From the NCBI RefSeq assembly GCF_000954115.1, contig NZ_CP010797.1:4464001-4528000 (forward strand): a stretch of 64,000 nucleotides of DNA, given 5' to 3'. The notes under the pieces are model-generated. The model saw only the letters and a program-made list of their open reading frames with translations, had not been told where the DNA came from and did no database searches. Position 1 is the first letter of the stretch. Each line of letters begins with the position of its first letter. Both the position numbers and the translations under genes were made by a program. The DNA is from Rhodococcus sp. B7740 (GTDB lineage Bacteria > Actinomycetota > Actinomycetes > Mycobacteriales > Mycobacteriaceae). Below, piece after piece: positions 42,078 through 53,459 of the stretch.

Positions 42078-43159
42078 ACACGGACGCAGCAACGAAGGCC
42101 GAAGACGGCGAATCCACGTCCGGTTTCGCCGGTGCCGTCGACTGGTCGGTGGCGGCGAAGACCGGAGCGAAGCTGGCCCGCCCGGGTCCGGCCACTTCGC
42201 GCTACACCGCCGATGCGGCCGTGGAAGAGCTTGCCGCCGCATCGATTCGGGCCGAGGGGCCGGTTCGCGAGACCACCGGCCTGGCCGACGGCCTCCCAGT
42301 GCCCGACGCCCAGGTGGTCGACCGCGCAGGCTGGATCGCCGCGGCCGCGTCGTCGATGAAGCACCTGACCGGAGACGACGACGGTACGCCGCCGTCCGGT
42401 CTGCTCGGCGGAAAGCCGGCCGGACTGCAGGCCGGAGCGATGCTGGCCTTCCTGTCCAGCGCCATTCTCGGACAGTACGACCCCTTCACCGGCGAGAACG
42501 GAACGCTGCTTCTGGTCGCGCCCAACGTGATTGCCGTCGAGCGGGCGCTGCGTGTGTCGCCGAGCGACTTCCGGTTGTGGGTGTGCCTGCACGAGGTGAC
42601 GCACCGAGTGCAGTTCTCCTCCGCGCCGTGGCTCGGCGGCTACATGCGCGAGAACGTCGGGGTGCTCTCCGACGGCACCGACGAGCCGCTGACAGATGTC
42701 GCCAACCGGCTGACCGGTGCGCTGAAGGCCCGCAAGAATCCGAGCGGGTCCACCAGGTCCGAGGACGCAGGCATCGTCGGACTCCTGCGCGCCACCCAAC
42801 CGCAGCCCCAGCGCGACGCCATCGACCGACTCCTGGTGCTGGGCACCCTGCTCGAAGGCCACGCCGACCACGTGATGGACGCCGTCGGACCGGCCGTCGT
42901 GCCGACCGTGACGCGGATCCGTGGTGCGTTCGATCAGCGCAGGCAACGCAAGGTGAACCCGCTGCAACGCGTCGTCCGGGCACTGCTCGGCATGGACGCG
43001 AAAATGGCGCAGTACGTGCGCGGCAAGGCGTTCGTCGATCACGTCGTCGCCACGGTGGGGATGGAACGCTTCAACACCGTGTGGACCGGGCCCGACACCC
43101 TGCCGTTGCTGTCGGAGATCGAGGACCCCGACGCCTGGATCGCCCGAGTTCTGGGCTGA
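42074..43159 (+). CDS. DUF2342-type zinc-dependent metalloprotease
   Basis: A 361-residue protein of the DUF2342 family, earlier called F420-biosynthesis-associated. The HExxH motif is [11 protein letters not shown], and a second conserved segment, [20 protein letters not shown], supplies a likely third ligand. GTG 42074 overlaps the dacB stop; GTG 42062 is less likely. In actinobacteria the gene is constantly found between dacB and tilS. Substrate unknown. Confidence 0.85.
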   Translation: MNTDAATKAEDGESTSGFAGAVDWSVAAKTGAKLARPGPATSRYTADAAVEELAAASIRAEGPVRETTGLADGLPVPDAQVVDRAGWIAAAASSMKHLTGDDDGTPPSGLLGGKPAGLQAGAMLAFLSSAILGQYDPFTGENGTLLLVAPNVIAVERALRVSPSDFRLWVCLHEVTHRVQFSSAPWLGGYMRENVGVLSDGTDEPLTDVANRLTGALKARKNPSGSTRSEDAGIVGLLRATQPQPQRDAIDRLLVLGTLLEGHADHVMDAVGPAVVPTVTRIRGAFDQRRQRKVNPLQRVVRALLGMDAKMAQYVRGKAFVDHVVATVGMERFNTVWTGPDTLPLLSEIEDPDAWIARVLG

Positions 43160-44121
43160 TGCCCACGCGGCTACCCGAAGGCCCCGCGCTGCTCGAGGTC
43201 AGGCATGCGGTGCGCGCGTGGCTCGCCGCCCACCCCGGTCCTGTCGCCGTCGCGTTGTCCGGTGGAGCGGATTCGTTGGCGTTGACCGCAGCGACCGTGG
43301 CGGAGGCTCCGGGTGTGCTCGCGTTGATCGTCGATCACGGTCTGCAGGCCGGCTCCGCGCAGGTGGCCTCGACTGCGGCGGCGCACGCTCTCGAGTTCGG
43401 TGTCGCCGACGCGCGGGTTCTGACGGTGCAGGTGAGCGGCTCGGGAGGGATGGAAGCAGCCGCCCGCCGAGCCAGGTACGACGCGTTGAACCAAGCCCGC
43501 GGCGACGCGTCGGTGCTGGTGGCGCACACCCTCGACGATCAGGCCGAAACGGTGCTGCTCGGGTTGGGGCGCGGATCGGGACCGCGGTCGATCGCCGGGA
43601 TGGCGGCATTCGATGCGCCGTGGGGCCGGCCGCTGCTCGGAGTGAGGCGCAGCGTGACCCGGGCTGCCTGCGTCGAGCTGGGGATCGAGCCGTTCGAGGA
43701 TCCGCACAACATCGACACCGACTTCACTCGGGTTCGGTTGCGTCACGAGGTGCTGCCCCTGCTCGAGGATGTGCTCGGCGGTGGTGTCGCCGCCGCACTC
43801 GCGCGGACTGCCGAGCAGTTGCGCGAGGACGGCCGGGTCCTCGACGCGATGGCCGAGTCCGTCGTCGATACCGATGCGCCGGACCTCGAGGTCGCTGCAC
43901 TCGACCCGCTCGCTCCCGCCGTTCGCAGGCGGGTGCTGCGCCGATGGTTGCTCGGCCGAGGTGTGACGTCGCTGACCGACCGGCAGATCCGGGCCGTCGA
44001 TGCCCTCGTCGGACGGTGGACGGGTCAGGGCGGAGTCGCGCTGCCAGGAGGAACGTCCGACGCCAGGTTGGTGTGCTCGCGTCGGCATGGCAGGCTGAGC
44101 GTCGGCCTGGAGAACGAATGA
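43159..44121 (+). CDS. tilS: tRNA(Ile)-lysidine synthase
   Basis: A 320-residue PP-loop ATPase with the nucleotide motif [12 protein letters not shown] and the conserved [37 protein letters not shown] and [24 protein letters not shown]. It adds lysine to C34 of the minor Ile tRNA so that it reads AUA. Short type, lacking the extended C-terminal domain of E. coli TilS. ATG overlaps the preceding stop by one base. Confidence 0.94.
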   Translation: MPTRLPEGPALLEVRHAVRAWLAAHPGPVAVALSGGADSLALTAATVAEAPGVLALIVDHGLQAGSAQVASTAAAHALEFGVADARVLTVQVSGSGGMEAAARRARYDALNQARGDASVLVAHTLDDQAETVLLGLGRGSGPRSIAGMAAFDAPWGRPLLGVRRSVTRAACVELGIEPFEDPHNIDTDFTRVRLRHEVLPLLEDVLGGGVAAALARTAEQLREDGRVLDAMAESVVDTDAPDLEVAALDPLAPAVRRRVLRRWLLGRGVTSLTDRQIRAVDALVGRWTGQGGVALPGGTSDARLVCSRRHGRLSVGLENE

Positions 44122-44684
44122 AGGGAAACCCCGTGTACGAGGGCGACATCGAATCGGTTCTCATTTCCGAGGAACAGATCAAAGCACGCACTGCGGAACT
44201 CGCAGAAGAGATCGCCCAGCGGTATCCCGAAGGCTCGCCGGAAGGTGACCTGCTCCTGGTCGGCGTCCTCAAGGGCGCGATCATGTTCATGACCGACTTC
44301 GCCAGGGCCCTGCCCATCCCGGCGCAGCTCGAGTTCATGGCGGTCAGCTCCTACGGGTCGTCCACCTCGTCGTCGGGCGTCGTCCGGATTCTCAAGGACC
44401 TCGACCGCGACATCACCGGACGCCACGTGCTGATCGTCGAGGACATCATCGACTCCGGTCTGACGCTGAGCTGGCTCAAGCGCAACCTCGCGACCCGCTC
44501 GCCTGCCTCGTTGTCGGTGGTGACGTTGCTGCGCAAGCCCGACGCCATCAAGGTCGACGTTGAGGTCGCGAACGTGGGCTTCGATATCCCCAACGAATTC
44601 GTCGTCGGCTACGGCCTCGACTACAACGAGCGCTACCGGGATCTGCCGTACATCGGCCTACTCGATCCCAAGGTCTACAGCTGA
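44118..44684 (+). CDS. hpt: Hypoxanthine phosphoribosyltransferase
   Basis: A 188-residue type I phosphoribosyltransferase. PRPP loop: [18 protein letters not shown]; pyrophosphate loop [18 protein letters not shown]; flexible loop [14 protein letters not shown]; purine pocket [19 protein letters not shown]. It salvages hypoxanthine and guanine. ATG at 44118 overlaps tilS by 4 bp. A dispersed palindrome lies 26 bp after its stop. Confidence 0.95.
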   Translation: MKGNPVYEGDIESVLISEEQIKARTAELAEEIAQRYPEGSPEGDLLLVGVLKGAIMFMTDFARALPIPAQLEFMAVSSYGSSTSSSGVVRILKDLDRDITGRHVLIVEDIIDSGLTLSWLKRNLATRSPASLSVVTLLRKPDAIKVDVEVANVGFDIPNEFVVGYGLDYNERYRDLPYIGLLDPKVYS

Positions 44685-44710
44685 GTTCGTTCCTTCGGTC
44701 CGCCCCGCCC

Positions 44711-44764
44711 GCGTGAATGGACCATTGCCGCGCGGAGACGCATGCAATGGTCCATCGATGCGGA
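44711..44764. repeat. Dispersed palindrome B, copy 1 (after hpt)
   Basis: Left arm GCGTGAATGGACCATTGC (44711-44728) and right arm GCAATGGTCCATCGATGC (44744-44761) are near-perfect inverted copies with a 15-nt loop. Two more copies lie at 61267-61317 and 61329-61381. It can form a long RNA hairpin and may terminate the tilS-hpt transcript. The remaining ~200 bp before ftsH hold that gene's promoter; CGCTAGCCTGGAGTAT near 44891 is a possible -10 region. Confidence 0.75.
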
Positions 44765-44973
44765 TAAGGTGCCCATCAGGTGGGGAACTGCCGGGGGAGT
44801 GCAGTCGTTGGAGGGGAAGGAGCGTCGACGCAAACAGGTGCGTGGACGCACAGCGCCAGGTAAGAGCGAGTCAGATGTCCGAGTCTCGCGCTAGCCTGGA
44901 GTATCCGGCGGGCAGGGAGCAGCCAGCGCGCTGGAGCGGACTGAAAGGACACGGCCGACTCGGCTGAAGCTGT

Positions 44974-47883
44974 ATGAATCGGAAGACAGTAATACGAAAT
45001 CTTGCCATCGTTTTCGGCATTCTGTTGGTGATCTATGCCTTCAGCTACTTCGGTAACGACACGCGGGATTGGAAGACGGTCGACACCTCGGTGGCGATCG
45101 CCCAGCTCGACGACCGCAATGTCGAGTCCGCGCAGATCGACGACCGTGAGCAACAGATTCGGCTGACTCTCAAAGAGGCCAACGAGGCCTCGGGCAACGA
45201 AACTCAGATCATTGCGAAGTACCCGGACTCGGCGTCCGAGCAGATCTTCGACAAGGTCGACTCCCAGGGGTTGACCAGCTACAACACCACCGTCACCCAG
45301 GAGAGCTGGTTCAGCTCGTTCCTGCTGTTGATCCTGCCGATGGTGCTGATCCTCGGCGTGATCATCTTCGTGATGAGCCGCATGCAGGGTGGCGGACGCG
45401 GTGGCGTCATGGGCTTCGGCAAGTCCAAGGCCAAGCAGCTGACGAAGGACATGCCCAAGACCACGTTCGCCGACGTCGCGGGCGCGGACGAGGCAGTCGA
45501 AGAGCTCTACGAGATCAAGGATTTCCTGCAGAACCCGTCTCGCTACCAGGCCCTCGGTGCCAAGATTCCGCGCGGCGTACTGCTGTACGGCCCTCCCGGA
45601 ACCGGCAAGACGCTGCTCGCGCGCGCCGTCGCGGGCGAGGCAGGCGTGCCGTTCTTCACCATCTCCGGCTCGGACTTCGTCGAGATGTTCGTCGGTGTCG
45701 GCGCGTCCCGCGTGCGCGACCTGTTCGAGCAGGCCAAGCAGAACAGCCCCTGCATCATCTTCGTCGACGAGATCGACGCCGTCGGTCGTCAGCGCGGCGC
45801 AGGCATGGGCGGCGGTCACGACGAGCGCGAACAGACGCTCAACCAGCTCCTCGTCGAGATGGACGGCTTCGGTGAGCGCACCGGCGTCATCCTCATCGCC
45901 GCCACCAACCGCCCCGACATCCTCGACCCCGCGCTGTTGCGTCCGGGCCGCTTCGATCGGCAGATCCCGGTCGGTGCCCCCGACCTGGCCGGCCGTCGGG
46001 CGATCCTGAAGGTGCACTCCGCGGGCAAGCCCGTTGCGCAGGACGCCGACCTCGAAGGTCTCGCCAAGCGAACCGTCGGAATGTCCGGTGCCGACCTGGC
46101 GAACGTCATCAACGAAGCGGCACTGCTCACCGCCCGCGAGAACGGCACCGTCATCACCGAGGCATCCCTCGAGGAGTCGGTGGACCGCGTCGTCGGTGGC
46201 CCGCGCCGCAAGAGCCGCATCATCAGCGAGCACGAACGCAAGATCACCGCGTACCACGAGGGTGGTCACACTCTCGCGGCGTGGGCGATGCCCGACATCG
46301 AGCCCGTCTACAAGGTCACCATCCTCGCTCGCGGTCGCACCGGCGGTCACGCGATGACGGTGCCCGAGGACGACAAGGGCCTGATGACGCGGTCGGAGAT
46401 GATCGCTCGCCTCGTCATGGCCATGGGTGGCCGCGCGGCCGAGGAGCTCGTCTTCCACGAGCCGACCACCGGTGCGTCCTCGGATATCGACCAGGCCACC
46501 AAGATCGCTCGTGCGATGGTCACCGAGTACGGCATGAGCAGCAAGCTCGGAGCCGTTCGCTACGGACAGGAACAGGGTGACCCGTTCCTCGGCCGGTCGA
46601 TGGGTCAGCAGTCCGACTTCTCGCACGAGGTCGCCCGCGAGATCGACGAGGAGGTGCGCAAGCTCATCGAGGCGGCGCACACCGAGGCGTGGGCCATCCT
46701 CAACGAGTACCGCGACCTGCTCGACACCCTTGCCTCGGAGCTGCTCGAACGCGAGACGCTCACCCGCAAGGACCTCGAGAAGATCTTCCACAGCGTCACC
46801 AAGCGTCCGCGCATCACGCTGTTCAACGACTTCGGTGATCGCAAGCCCTCGGACAAGCCACCGGTCAAGACTCCTCGCGAACTCGCCGCCGAGCGCGGCG
46901 AGCCGTGGCCTCCGGTGCCGCCGGCCCCGAAGCAGCTTCCGCCGCAACAGTTTCCGCAGCCCAGCTACGCCGGTTCGCCGCAGCTGAGCAAGGGTGGCTA
47001 CCCGAACGGAAGCAACGGATACAACGGGTCTCCGACCAACGGCGCACCCACCAACGGTGCCCCGTCGAACGGCGCTCCGACCAACGGTGGCCCGGTCAAC
47101 GGATCGCCGAACACCGGCGACGTCGATGCGCCGAACACCGGTGAGCGACGCAGCGCCCCGGTAACCGGCGGCTTCAACGGCGGCGGCTACAACGGCGGGC
47201 CCAACGGAGGTTACGGCGGCCCGGTCAACGGAGGAGCTCCCAACGGGGGCGGATACTCCGAGGGCTATCGCAGGCAGGACCCGCGCCCGAGTGGCCCGAG
47301 CCAGGGCTCGCGTCCCGATTACGGTGCCCCGGCCGGATGGTCGGCTCCGGGATGGCCTCCGCGTGAGCAGTCCGCGGTTCCCCGTTACCAGGGACCGACC
47401 ACGCCGCCTGCTGCGAACCAACCGAACCGCGAGCAGTCGGAATCGGATCGACCGGACCAGAATCGGTACGAGCCGCCGCAGGGACAGCCACCGGCGTACC
47501 GGCAGCACCCCACCTATCAGCAGCCACAGGCGTATCAACCGCCGACCGCTGCACCGTCGAATCAACCGCCTTCGAATCAACCAACGGAATATCAGCAGCC
47601 GCAGTATCAGCCGGATCCGTTCCGGCCGGACGCACGGGAACAGGGTCGTACCTCTCGGCACGAGCCCCCGTACGGCCAGAACCAGAACGATGCTGCACCG
47701 GCCGAGGCGTCGCCTCCCACCTGGGAGGTTCCGACTCCGTCGCAGAGCTATCCGCTGCCCGGAGACGATCGTTCCGCGAGCAGCCCGTCCGAGGACGCGC
47801 GGCGAGACGAGCGAGCCGAGGACGACGGCGACGAAGGTCCGAGGACGCAACGCTGGGAAGGGCCGGGCGGTTCGTACCGCTAG
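44974..47883 (+). CDS. ftsH: Membrane AAA+ zinc protease FtsH with long disordered C-terminal tail
   Basis: A 969-residue protease. Two N-terminal transmembrane helices (residues ~7-25 and ~112-132) flank an extracytoplasmic domain. The AAA+ module has Walker A GPPGTGKT (~206) and Walker [13 protein letters not shown]; the zinc site HEGGH is at ~428. The conserved protease ends near residue 640. The rest, ~330 residues, is Pro/Asn/Gly/Gln-rich low complexity with repeats of [18 protein letters not shown] type and then [16 protein letters not shown]. Mycobacterial FtsH is about 760 residues, so this tail is exceptionally long. It degrades membrane proteins and unassembled subunits. Confidence 0.95.
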   Translation: MNRKTVIRNLAIVFGILLVIYAFSYFGNDTRDWKTVDTSVAIAQLDDRNVESAQIDDREQQIRLTLKEANEASGNETQIIAKYPDSASEQIFDKVDSQGLTSYNTTVTQESWFSSFLLLILPMVLILGVIIFVMSRMQGGGRGGVMGFGKSKAKQLTKDMPKTTFADVAGADEAVEELYEIKDFLQNPSRYQALGAKIPRGVLLYGPPGTGKTLLARAVAGEAGVPFFTISGSDFVEMFVGVGASRVRDLFEQAKQNSPCIIFVDEIDAVGRQRGAGMGGGHDEREQTLNQLLVEMDGFGERTGVILIAATNRPDILDPALLRPGRFDRQIPVGAPDLAGRRAILKVHSAGKPVAQDADLEGLAKRTVGMSGADLANVINEAALLTARENGTVITEASLEESVDRVVGGPRRKSRIISEHERKITAYHEGGHTLAAWAMPDIEPVYKVTILARGRTGGHAMTVPEDDKGLMTRSEMIARLVMAMGGRAAEELVFHEPTTGASSDIDQATKIARAMVTEYGMSSKLGAVRYGQEQGDPFLGRSMGQQSDFSHEVAREIDEEVRKLIEAAHTEAWAILNEYRDLLDTLASELLERETLTRKDLEKIFHSVTKRPRITLFNDFGDRKPSDKPPVKTPRELAAERGEPWPPVPPAPKQLPPQQFPQPSYAGSPQLSKGGYPNGSNGYNGSPTNGAPTNGAPSNGAPTNGGPVNGSPNTGDVDAPNTGERRSAPVTGGFNGGGYNGGPNGGYGGPVNGGAPNGGGYSEGYRRQDPRPSGPSQGSRPDYGAPAGWSAPGWPPREQSAVPRYQGPTTPPAANQPNREQSESDRPDQNRYEPPQGQPPAYRQHPTYQQPQAYQPPTAAPSNQPPSNQPTEYQQPQYQPDPFRPDAREQGRTSRHEPPYGQNQNDAAPAEASPPTWEVPTPSQSYPLPGDDRSASSPSEDARRDERAEDDGDEGPRTQRWEGPGGSYR

Positions 47884-48032
47884 GTCCATCATTAGGCTGG
47901 CTGGGTCGACCCTTTCGGTCGGCCCAGTCCGTCGTTCGAACCGTGCTGAAGGTCGACGCAGCTGCTCGTGAAGAACAGGTGCAGTTCGGCCCAGCTGTCA
48001 CATTCGCGGAGCCCAACCGGAGGTACGTTCTC

Positions 48033-48701
48033 GTGTCAGTCAACCGGACCGACGAGTCGGCAATCGACTCGGCAGAAGTCCCAGCAGCGCAGCAGAGGGC
48101 AGTGGAAGAGACAGTGGCCTACGCCACCGGCGCGGTCTTCGACCAGCCTCGCGCCGAGGCCGCCGTGCGGGAGCTGTTGATCGCCGTCGGCGAGGATCCC
48201 GACCGTCCAGGTCTGCTCGACACCCCTGCCCGCGTCGCGCGTTCCTACCGCGAAATTTTCGCCGGGCTCTACACCGACCCGGACACTGCGCTGAACACGA
48301 CGTTCGACGAGGGGCACCAGGAACTGGTTCTCGTCCGCGACATCCCCATGTTCTCCACGTGCGAGCATCACCTGGTCTCGTTCCATGGCGTTGCACACGT
48401 CGGTTACATCCCTGGCAAGAGCGGCAAGGTCACCGGCCTGTCGAAGCTGGCGCGCGTGGTGGACATGTACGCCAAGCGCCCGCAGGTGCAGGAGCGTCTG
48501 ACCAGCCAGATCGCCGACGCGTTGATGCGCAAGCTCGACCCGCGCGGTGCGATCGTCGTGATCGAGGCCGAGCACCTGTGCATGGCCATGCGCGGGATTC
48601 GCAAGCCGGGTGCCAGTACCACCACCTCCGCGGTGCGGGGTCTGTTGCAGTCCAGCGCGGCGTCGCGTTCGGAAGCTCTGGACCTGATTCTGCGGAAATG
48701 A
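48033..48701 (+). CDS. folE: GTP cyclohydrolase I
   Basis: A 222-residue enzyme with the zinc/active-site motif [39 protein letters not shown] and [23 protein letters not shown]. It converts GTP to dihydroneopterin triphosphate, the first step of folate synthesis. GTG 48033 follows GGAGGTACG; upstream codons in frame have no ribosome site. First gene of the folE-P-B-K run. Confidence 0.95.
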   Translation: MSVNRTDESAIDSAEVPAAQQRAVEETVAYATGAVFDQPRAEAAVRELLIAVGEDPDRPGLLDTPARVARSYREIFAGLYTDPDTALNTTFDEGHQELVLVRDIPMFSTCEHHLVSFHGVAHVGYIPGKSGKVTGLSKLARVVDMYAKRPQVQERLTSQIADALMRKLDPRGAIVVIEAEHLCMAMRGIRKPGASTTTSAVRGLLQSSAASRSEALDLILRK

Positions 48702-48720
48702 CGCGTCCGGTCGATTCCCG

Positions 48721-49569
48721 ATGAGCCCGGCGCGAAGTATCCCCCCGGCACCCGTCGTCATGGGTGTACTCAACGTCACTGCCGATTCGTTCTCCGACGG
48801 CGGTCGATACCTCGACGTCGACGCTGCCGTCGAACACGGGTTGGCGATGCATCGTCGCGGCGTCGACATAGTCGACGTCGGTGGTGAGTCGACGCGGCCC
48901 GGAGCAGACCGGATCGATCCGACACTCGAGGCGCAGCGTGTCGTACCGGTCATCGCTGCGCTCGCCGAAGCAGGGGTGGCCACCAGCGTCGACACGATGC
49001 GTGCCTCGGTCGCCGAGGCCGCGATCGAGGCCGGGGTATCGATCGTCAACGACGTCTCGGGCGGTCGGGCGGATCCGGCCATGGCCGGGGTGGTTGCGGA
49101 CGGCGGATTGCCGTGGATCCTGATGCACTGGCGAGCCGCCGGATCCGAATACCGGCACGCCGGTCCGGCCGATCGGTACCACGACGTGGTCGCCGACGTC
49201 CGCAGTGAACTGCTCGAACAGGTCGACCACGCAGTGGCCGCAGGAGTGGACACCGCGATGCTCGTGCTCGACCCGGGCCTCGGCTTCGCCAAGAACGCCG
49301 AGCACAACTGGCAACTGCTCCGTGGCCTCCCCGATCTGGTGTCGGCCGGCTTCCCGGTTCTCGTCGGTGCCTCCAGGAAGCGATTCCTCGGATCACTGCT
49401 GGCGGACGACGACGGTTCTCCGCGACCGCCGGACGGGCGAGAGGTCGCCACGGCCGTGGTGTCGGCGCTCGCCGTCGCCGGGGGAGCGTGGGGTGTGCGC
49501 GTGCACGACGTTCGAGCGTCACTCGACGCGGTGGCGGTCGTACGGGCATGGCAGGGTGATCGGGCATGA
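48721..49569 (+). CDS. folP: Dihydropteroate synthase
   Basis: A 282-residue TIM barrel. Signatures: [45 protein letters not shown] and [18 protein letters not shown], with the sulfonamide-site loop [12 protein letters not shown]. It joins pteridine pyrophosphate to p-aminobenzoate. Overlaps folB by 4 bp. Confidence 0.95.
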   Translation: MSPARSIPPAPVVMGVLNVTADSFSDGGRYLDVDAAVEHGLAMHRRGVDIVDVGGESTRPGADRIDPTLEAQRVVPVIAALAEAGVATSVDTMRASVAEAAIEAGVSIVNDVSGGRADPAMAGVVADGGLPWILMHWRAAGSEYRHAGPADRYHDVVADVRSELLEQVDHAVAAGVDTAMLVLDPGLGFAKNAEHNWQLLRGLPDLVSAGFPVLVGASRKRFLGSLLADDDGSPRPPDGREVATAVVSALAVAGGAWGVRVHDVRASLDAVAVVRAWQGDRA

Positions 49570-49970
49570 GCGAGATCAGCAGCCGCGTCGGCACCGGGAC
49601 GCGTCGCGGCGACCGCATCGAACTGCGTGGCCTGACGGTGCGCGGCAATCACGGCGTCTTCGACTTCGAGAAGCGAGACGGGCAGGACTTCGTCGTCGAC
49701 ATCACCGTCTGGATGGACCTGCGGCCCGCGGCCGAGACCGACGACCTGACGCGAACCCTGCACTACGGAGAACTGGCCGAGCACGCCGCGGCTGTCGTCG
49801 CGGGCCCGTCGAGGGATCTGATCGAGACGGTCTCGGCCGAGATCGCCGAGGTCGTGCTGGCGTACGACTCACGCGTCGACGCGGTGGAAGTGGTGCTGCA
49901 CAAGCCGTCGGCACCCATCCCGTTGACGTTCGGGGACGTTGCCGTGGTGGCGTACCGGGAGCGGTCGTGA
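49566..49970 (+). CDS. folB: Dihydroneopterin aldolase
   Basis: A 134-residue tunnelling-fold protein: [67 protein letters not shown] and [21 protein letters not shown] contain the active-site Glu/Tyr/Lys. It makes 6-hydroxymethyl-dihydropterin. Starts inside the end of folP and overlaps folK by 4 bp. Confidence 0.94.
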   Translation: MSEISSRVGTGTRRGDRIELRGLTVRGNHGVFDFEKRDGQDFVVDITVWMDLRPAAETDDLTRTLHYGELAEHAAAVVAGPSRDLIETVSAEIAEVVLAYDSRVDAVEVVLHKPSAPIPLTFGDVAVVAYRERS

Positions 49971-50509
49971 CCCGGGCGGTGCTGTCCATCGGCAGCAACG
50001 TCGGTGATTCGCTGGCCCACTTGCGTTCTGTCGCAACCGAATTGGGTCCACGGTTGGTGGCCTGCTCGTCGGTCTATCGCTCCGCTCCCTGGGGCGGCGT
50101 GGAGCAGCAGGATTTCCTCAATGCCGTCGTGGTGGCCGAGGACGAAGCGTTCGACGCCTGGGATTGGTTGCGCTTCGGGCAGCGCCTCGAGGAGGCGGCC
50201 GATCGCGTTCGAGTCCAGCGGTGGGGGCCGCGGAGCCTCGACGTCGACGTGGTGGTGTGCGAGAACCTGATCAGCGAGGACCCTCGTCTGATCCTTCCGC
50301 ACCCGCGCGCGCACGAGCGGGCGTTCGTCCTGCTGCCGTGGCTGGACGTCGAACCGGACGCCACCCTGCGCGTCGGCGACGACGATGTGCCGGTGACCGA
50401 ATTGCTCGCGCGACTGAGTCCGGAGGAGCGTGCGGGAGTTGTCCAGCAGGAGTGGAGCCTGCAGGAACGACCAAAAGAGCACGAAGGCGTCGGTGATGGG
50501 TCGTGGTGA
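49967..50509 (+). CDS. folK: HPPK, 6-hydroxymethyl-dihydropterin pyrophosphokinase
   Basis: A 180-residue kinase: [54 protein letters not shown] and [21 protein letters not shown] are the family motifs. It pyrophosphorylates the pterin before FolP acts. GTG start overlapping folB. The conserved fold ends near residue 157; the last residues [19 protein letters not shown] are encoded by a copy of dispersed repeat A, an extension not expected from the family. Confidence 0.94.
   Translation: MTRAVLSIGSNVGDSLAHLRSVATELGPRLVACSSVYRSAPWGGVEQQDFLNAVVVAEDEAFDAWDWLRFGQRLEEAADRVRVQRWGPRSLDVDVVVCENLISEDPRLILPHPRAHERAFVLLPWLDVEPDATLRVGDDDVPVTELLARLSPEERAGVVQQEWSLQERPKEHEGVGDGSW
50446..50473 (-). repeat. 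Dispersed repeat A inside the 3' end of folK
   Basis: Minus-strand copy of the element in the array at 33359: on this strand it reads GCAGGAGTGGAGCCTGCAGG followed by AACGACCA. GCAGG and CCTGC can pair as a small hairpin. It is translated as the FolK tail segment EWSLQERP. Confidence 0.8.
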
Positions 50510-50976
50510 CCAATCCCACCAAGGTCTGGGATGTGCTGGGTCTTTTCCTGGTCGCCTCGATAGGCACGTGGTTGCTGGTTCGGGTCTTCTACGGCTCGTT
50601 GCCTCCGATTCCGGTGTACGCCGGGGCGTCGTTGTATCTGGTCGCGGTGGTGCAAGTGGTCACCGCGGTGATCGTTCGCAACCGCATCGCCGAGCATCGG
50701 GTGGGCAGCGGTCTGCACGATCTGCACCCGTTGACTGTGTTCAGGGCGTTGGTGTTGGCCAAGGCATCGATGCTGGTGGGGACCGCTGTCGTCGGAGTGT
50801 GCGTCGGGTTTCTGGTGTACGTGATACCGCGTGCGGCGACGGTGCGGGCAGCGTCGTCGGACAGGGCCGGAGCCGTCGTCGCGCTCGTGGCGGGACTGGC
50901 CGTCGTCGCTGCCGCGGTGTGGCTCGAACAGTGCTGCCGTACCCCGGAAGACCGTGACGACGAGCGTTCTCGGTAA
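50503..50976 (+). CDS. DUF3180 membrane protein
   Basis: A 157-residue protein with four transmembrane helices (VLGLFLVASIGTWLLVRVFY, AGASLYLVAVVQVVTAVIV, ALVLAKASMLVGTAVVGVCVGFLVYVI, AGAVVALVAGLAVVAAAVWLEQCCR). DUF3180 always follows folK in mycolata. Function unknown. GTG start at 50503 overlaps folK by 7 bp. Confidence 0.88.
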   Translation: MVTNPTKVWDVLGLFLVASIGTWLLVRVFYGSLPPIPVYAGASLYLVAVVQVVTAVIVRNRIAEHRVGSGLHDLHPLTVFRALVLAKASMLVGTAVVGVCVGFLVYVIPRAATVRAASSDRAGAVVALVAGLAVVAAAVWLEQCCRTPEDRDDERSR

Positions 50977-51066
50977 CGCTCGAAACATTTGATTGTTACC
51001 TCGGTTGTGTAAGTGATCGGTCGAGGATGACTATTTGCGAACGATTTGCCAGTTACCCTTGTGAAC

Positions 51067-52431
51067 ATGACAGATCAGACTCGCGCAAAGAAGGGACGCC
51101 GTAAGAGGCGTAGTGCGAGCCAGCTGTTCCTCGCGGCGCTCGTCGTGTTCGGCATCATCGCCAGTGTGTTGATGCTCTTCACCGAGAGCGTGCAGTGGAT
51201 GAGAGTCGGTGTCCTTTCGGCGCTGTGGGCTGCGGTGATCGGTGCGTTCGCGATGACCAAATACCGGCGCGAGGCGGCCGCCGATCAGATCAAGGCCAAG
51301 GATCTGCAGACGGTCTACGAGTTGCAGTTGGCTCGGGAGATCTCGGCGCGACGCGAGTACGAGATGAACGTCGAAGCCAGGGTTCGCAGCGAATCGCAGC
51401 TCGAGATCGACGAGGTCGCAGCACTGCGCAACGAACTCGCTGCCCTCCGCCAGAACCTGCAGGTGCTCTTCGACGGCAATCTGCCCACCGAACGTGTCGC
51501 ACTGCGTGCCGAAGCGATGAGGATGCAAGAACTCGGCGGACGCGGGTACGACAGCTACCAACCTGCGCCGTCCGGCCTGTACGTCCCCGGTCGCGGCAAC
51601 GGTTCGATGGCACCGGGAACCGGCCTCAACGGAGTCGGAACTCCCTACGACGAGCCGGTCACAGCCGAGACGTCGGTGGTGTACCCCGAGGATCCGGACG
51701 AAATGCCGCAGGCCACGGCGTCCGCAGCGGCATCGTCGACTGCCGAATCGGCCCAGGATTCGTACGCCGAGGATTCGTTCGAGGAGACGAGTCACGACAC
51801 GGACGCCTCCGACACGGACGCGGACCCGTACGAGCGACCTGCAGCACAGGCCCGTCCCTACGGTGCACCGAGACCGGCGGGGCGCGTGACGCCGCCCAGC
51901 TCCCCTTTCACCGCATACGACTTCGAGCAGACGCGTCGACCTGCGGCCGAGCCGGAACCCGAGGCGGAGCCAGAGCCGCAGGCCACAGCCGAGACCGAAC
52001 ACACGGAGGTCGATTCGGTCGGTTCGTACTCCACGGGTTCGTTCTCCGCGGACTCGTACTCGACAGACTCGTATTCCACGGAGTCCTATGCTGCGGATCC
52101 GTTCTCCGCGGAGCCGAACGTGCAATCCGAGAACGAGCCCGCCGCGGACCGGAACGGCGACGCCCTCTCTGAGTCTCGCGCCTCGCTGCGTGAATCGGCG
52201 GACGCGTTCTTCGCGGCCGACCACGACTACCGGACATCGGTTGAGGACACGTCCGTCTCGCCCCGACGCGGTCGTAGGCGCGCGGAGTCGACCGACGACG
52301 AGGATGCGTCGGGCGCACACTCGAACGGTCGATCCGTCGCCGAGATCATGGCCGGACTGCAAGGCGGAGGGTCCGGAGATGCGGCCACGACCGACCCGGG
52401 CACACGCCGCCGTCGCCGTCGCGCAGACTGA
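51067..52431 (+). CDS. DUF6779-type membrane protein with long disordered tail
   Basis: A 454-residue protein with two transmembrane helices (LFLAALVVFGIIASVLMLF and VGVLSALWAAVIGAFAM), then a coiled-coil region to ~residue 145 (DLQTVYELQLAREISARREYEMNVEARVRSESQLEIDEVAALRNELAALRQNL). The rest is acidic, Ser/Glu/Ala-rich and probably disordered, with short repeats such as SYSTDSYSTESYAADPFSAEP. ATG 51067. Conserved neighbour of folK-DUF3180 in Rhodococcus and mycobacteria; function unknown, possibly a cell-envelope scaffold. Confidence 0.78.
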   Translation: MTDQTRAKKGRRKRRSASQLFLAALVVFGIIASVLMLFTESVQWMRVGVLSALWAAVIGAFAMTKYRREAAADQIKAKDLQTVYELQLAREISARREYEMNVEARVRSESQLEIDEVAALRNELAALRQNLQVLFDGNLPTERVALRAEAMRMQELGGRGYDSYQPAPSGLYVPGRGNGSMAPGTGLNGVGTPYDEPVTAETSVVYPEDPDEMPQATASAAASSTAESAQDSYAEDSFEETSHDTDASDTDADPYERPAAQARPYGAPRPAGRVTPPSSPFTAYDFEQTRRPAAEPEPEAEPEPQATAETEHTEVDSVGSYSTGSFSADSYSTDSYSTESYAADPFSAEPNVQSENEPAADRNGDALSESRASLRESADAFFAADHDYRTSVEDTSVSPRRGRRRAESTDDEDASGAHSNGRSVAEIMAGLQGGGSGDAATTDPGTRRRRRRAD

Positions 52432-52544
52432 GAACCAGATCACACAGTTCTTCCATGGCCCGCGAGGGGCGCGGTCGCTATTGTTCCGTGCAGGACGTCC
52501 GGTACCCGCAGAGCGGGACTGGAACGAACGAGAGGAAATTTTCG

Positions 52545-53459
52545 GTGACCTCATCCGGGTTCACTGGTGGTCTGTCTCCGGCTCGCTTGACGGTAGGTGT
52601 CGTCTCGGCGGGACGGGTCGGTACCGCATTCGGTGAGGCGCTCGAACGCGTCGGGCACGTGGTCGTCGGTGCCGCTGCCGTGTCGGACGCGTCCATCACG
52701 CGGGTGCGTGAGCGGCTCCCCGAGTCCCAGGTGCTGCCCGTCGACGAGGTTGCTCGGCGCGCCGAACTGCTGATCCTGGCGGTACCGGACAGCGAGTTGG
52801 CATCGATCGTGGCGGGCCTGGCGTCCACCGGAGCGGTGGCACCGGGAAAGTTGGTGGTGCATACCTCCGGCGCGAACGGGATCTCGGTACTCGAGCCGCT
52901 GTCCGCTCTCGGTGCCGTGCCGTTGGCGATCCACCCGGCCATGACGTTCAGCGGCGGAGTCGAGGACACCGACCGGATGACGGCGGCGTGCTTCGGCATC
53001 ACCGCAGGCGACGAGATCGGCTACGCGGTGGCGCAGGCCCTGGTGCTCGAGATCGGCGGCGAGCCGGTGCACGTGCCCGAGAACAATCGGCCGCTCTACC
53101 ACGCCGCGCTCGCGCACGGCAGCAATCACCTCGTCACGCTTGTGGTCGACGCGGTCGAAGCGCTCCGAGTTGCATTGGCCGGACCGGGTTTTCCCGGTTC
53201 GGATTCCGAACGCGGTGTGCCCGAGCGTGTTCTGGCTCCACTGCTCGAAGCTGCGCTGGACAATGCCCTGCGCAACGGACAGTCGGCGCTCACCGGGCCG
53301 GTGGCCCGCGGCGATACCGCGGCCGTCGGCAAGCATCTCGACGTACTCGAATCCGTGGATTCGAGGATCGCAGCCGGATACCGCGCGCTGTCCTTGCGAT
53401 CGGCGCAGCGGATCGGTGCCAAGGCAGACCTGATCGAACTTCTGGAAGGCAATCGATGA
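52545..53459 (+). CDS. Rossmann-fold DUF2520 protein
   Basis: A 304-residue two-domain protein. N-terminal dinucleotide fold [29 protein letters not shown] and [33 protein letters not shown] and [13 protein letters not shown] follow, then the all-helical DUF2520 half ([23 protein letters not shown]). It resembles ketopantoate reductase and prephenate dehydrogenase-like enzymes. Position directly before panC suggests a link to pantothenate synthesis, possibly as a reductase, which is an inference. GTG 52545 follows GAGAGGAAA. Confidence 0.87.
   Translation: MTSSGFTGGLSPARLTVGVVSAGRVGTAFGEALERVGHVVVGAAAVSDASITRVRERLPESQVLPVDEVARRAELLILAVPDSELASIVAGLASTGAVAPGKLVVHTSGANGISVLEPLSALGAVPLAIHPAMTFSGGVEDTDRMTAACFGITAGDEIGYAVAQALVLEIGGEPVHVPENNRPLYHAALAHGSNHLVTLVVDAVEALRVALAGPGFPGSDSERGVPERVLAPLLEAALDNALRNGQSALTGPVARGDTAAVGKHLDVLESVDSRIAAGYRALSLRSAQRIGAKADLIELLEGNR

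Noticed and set aside
44776-47892. A 1038-codon open frame on the minus strand opposite ftsH
   Set aside because: It lies entirely opposite a certain gene, has Arg/Leu-rich composition typical of reverse-strand frames in GC-rich DNA, and shows no family motif.
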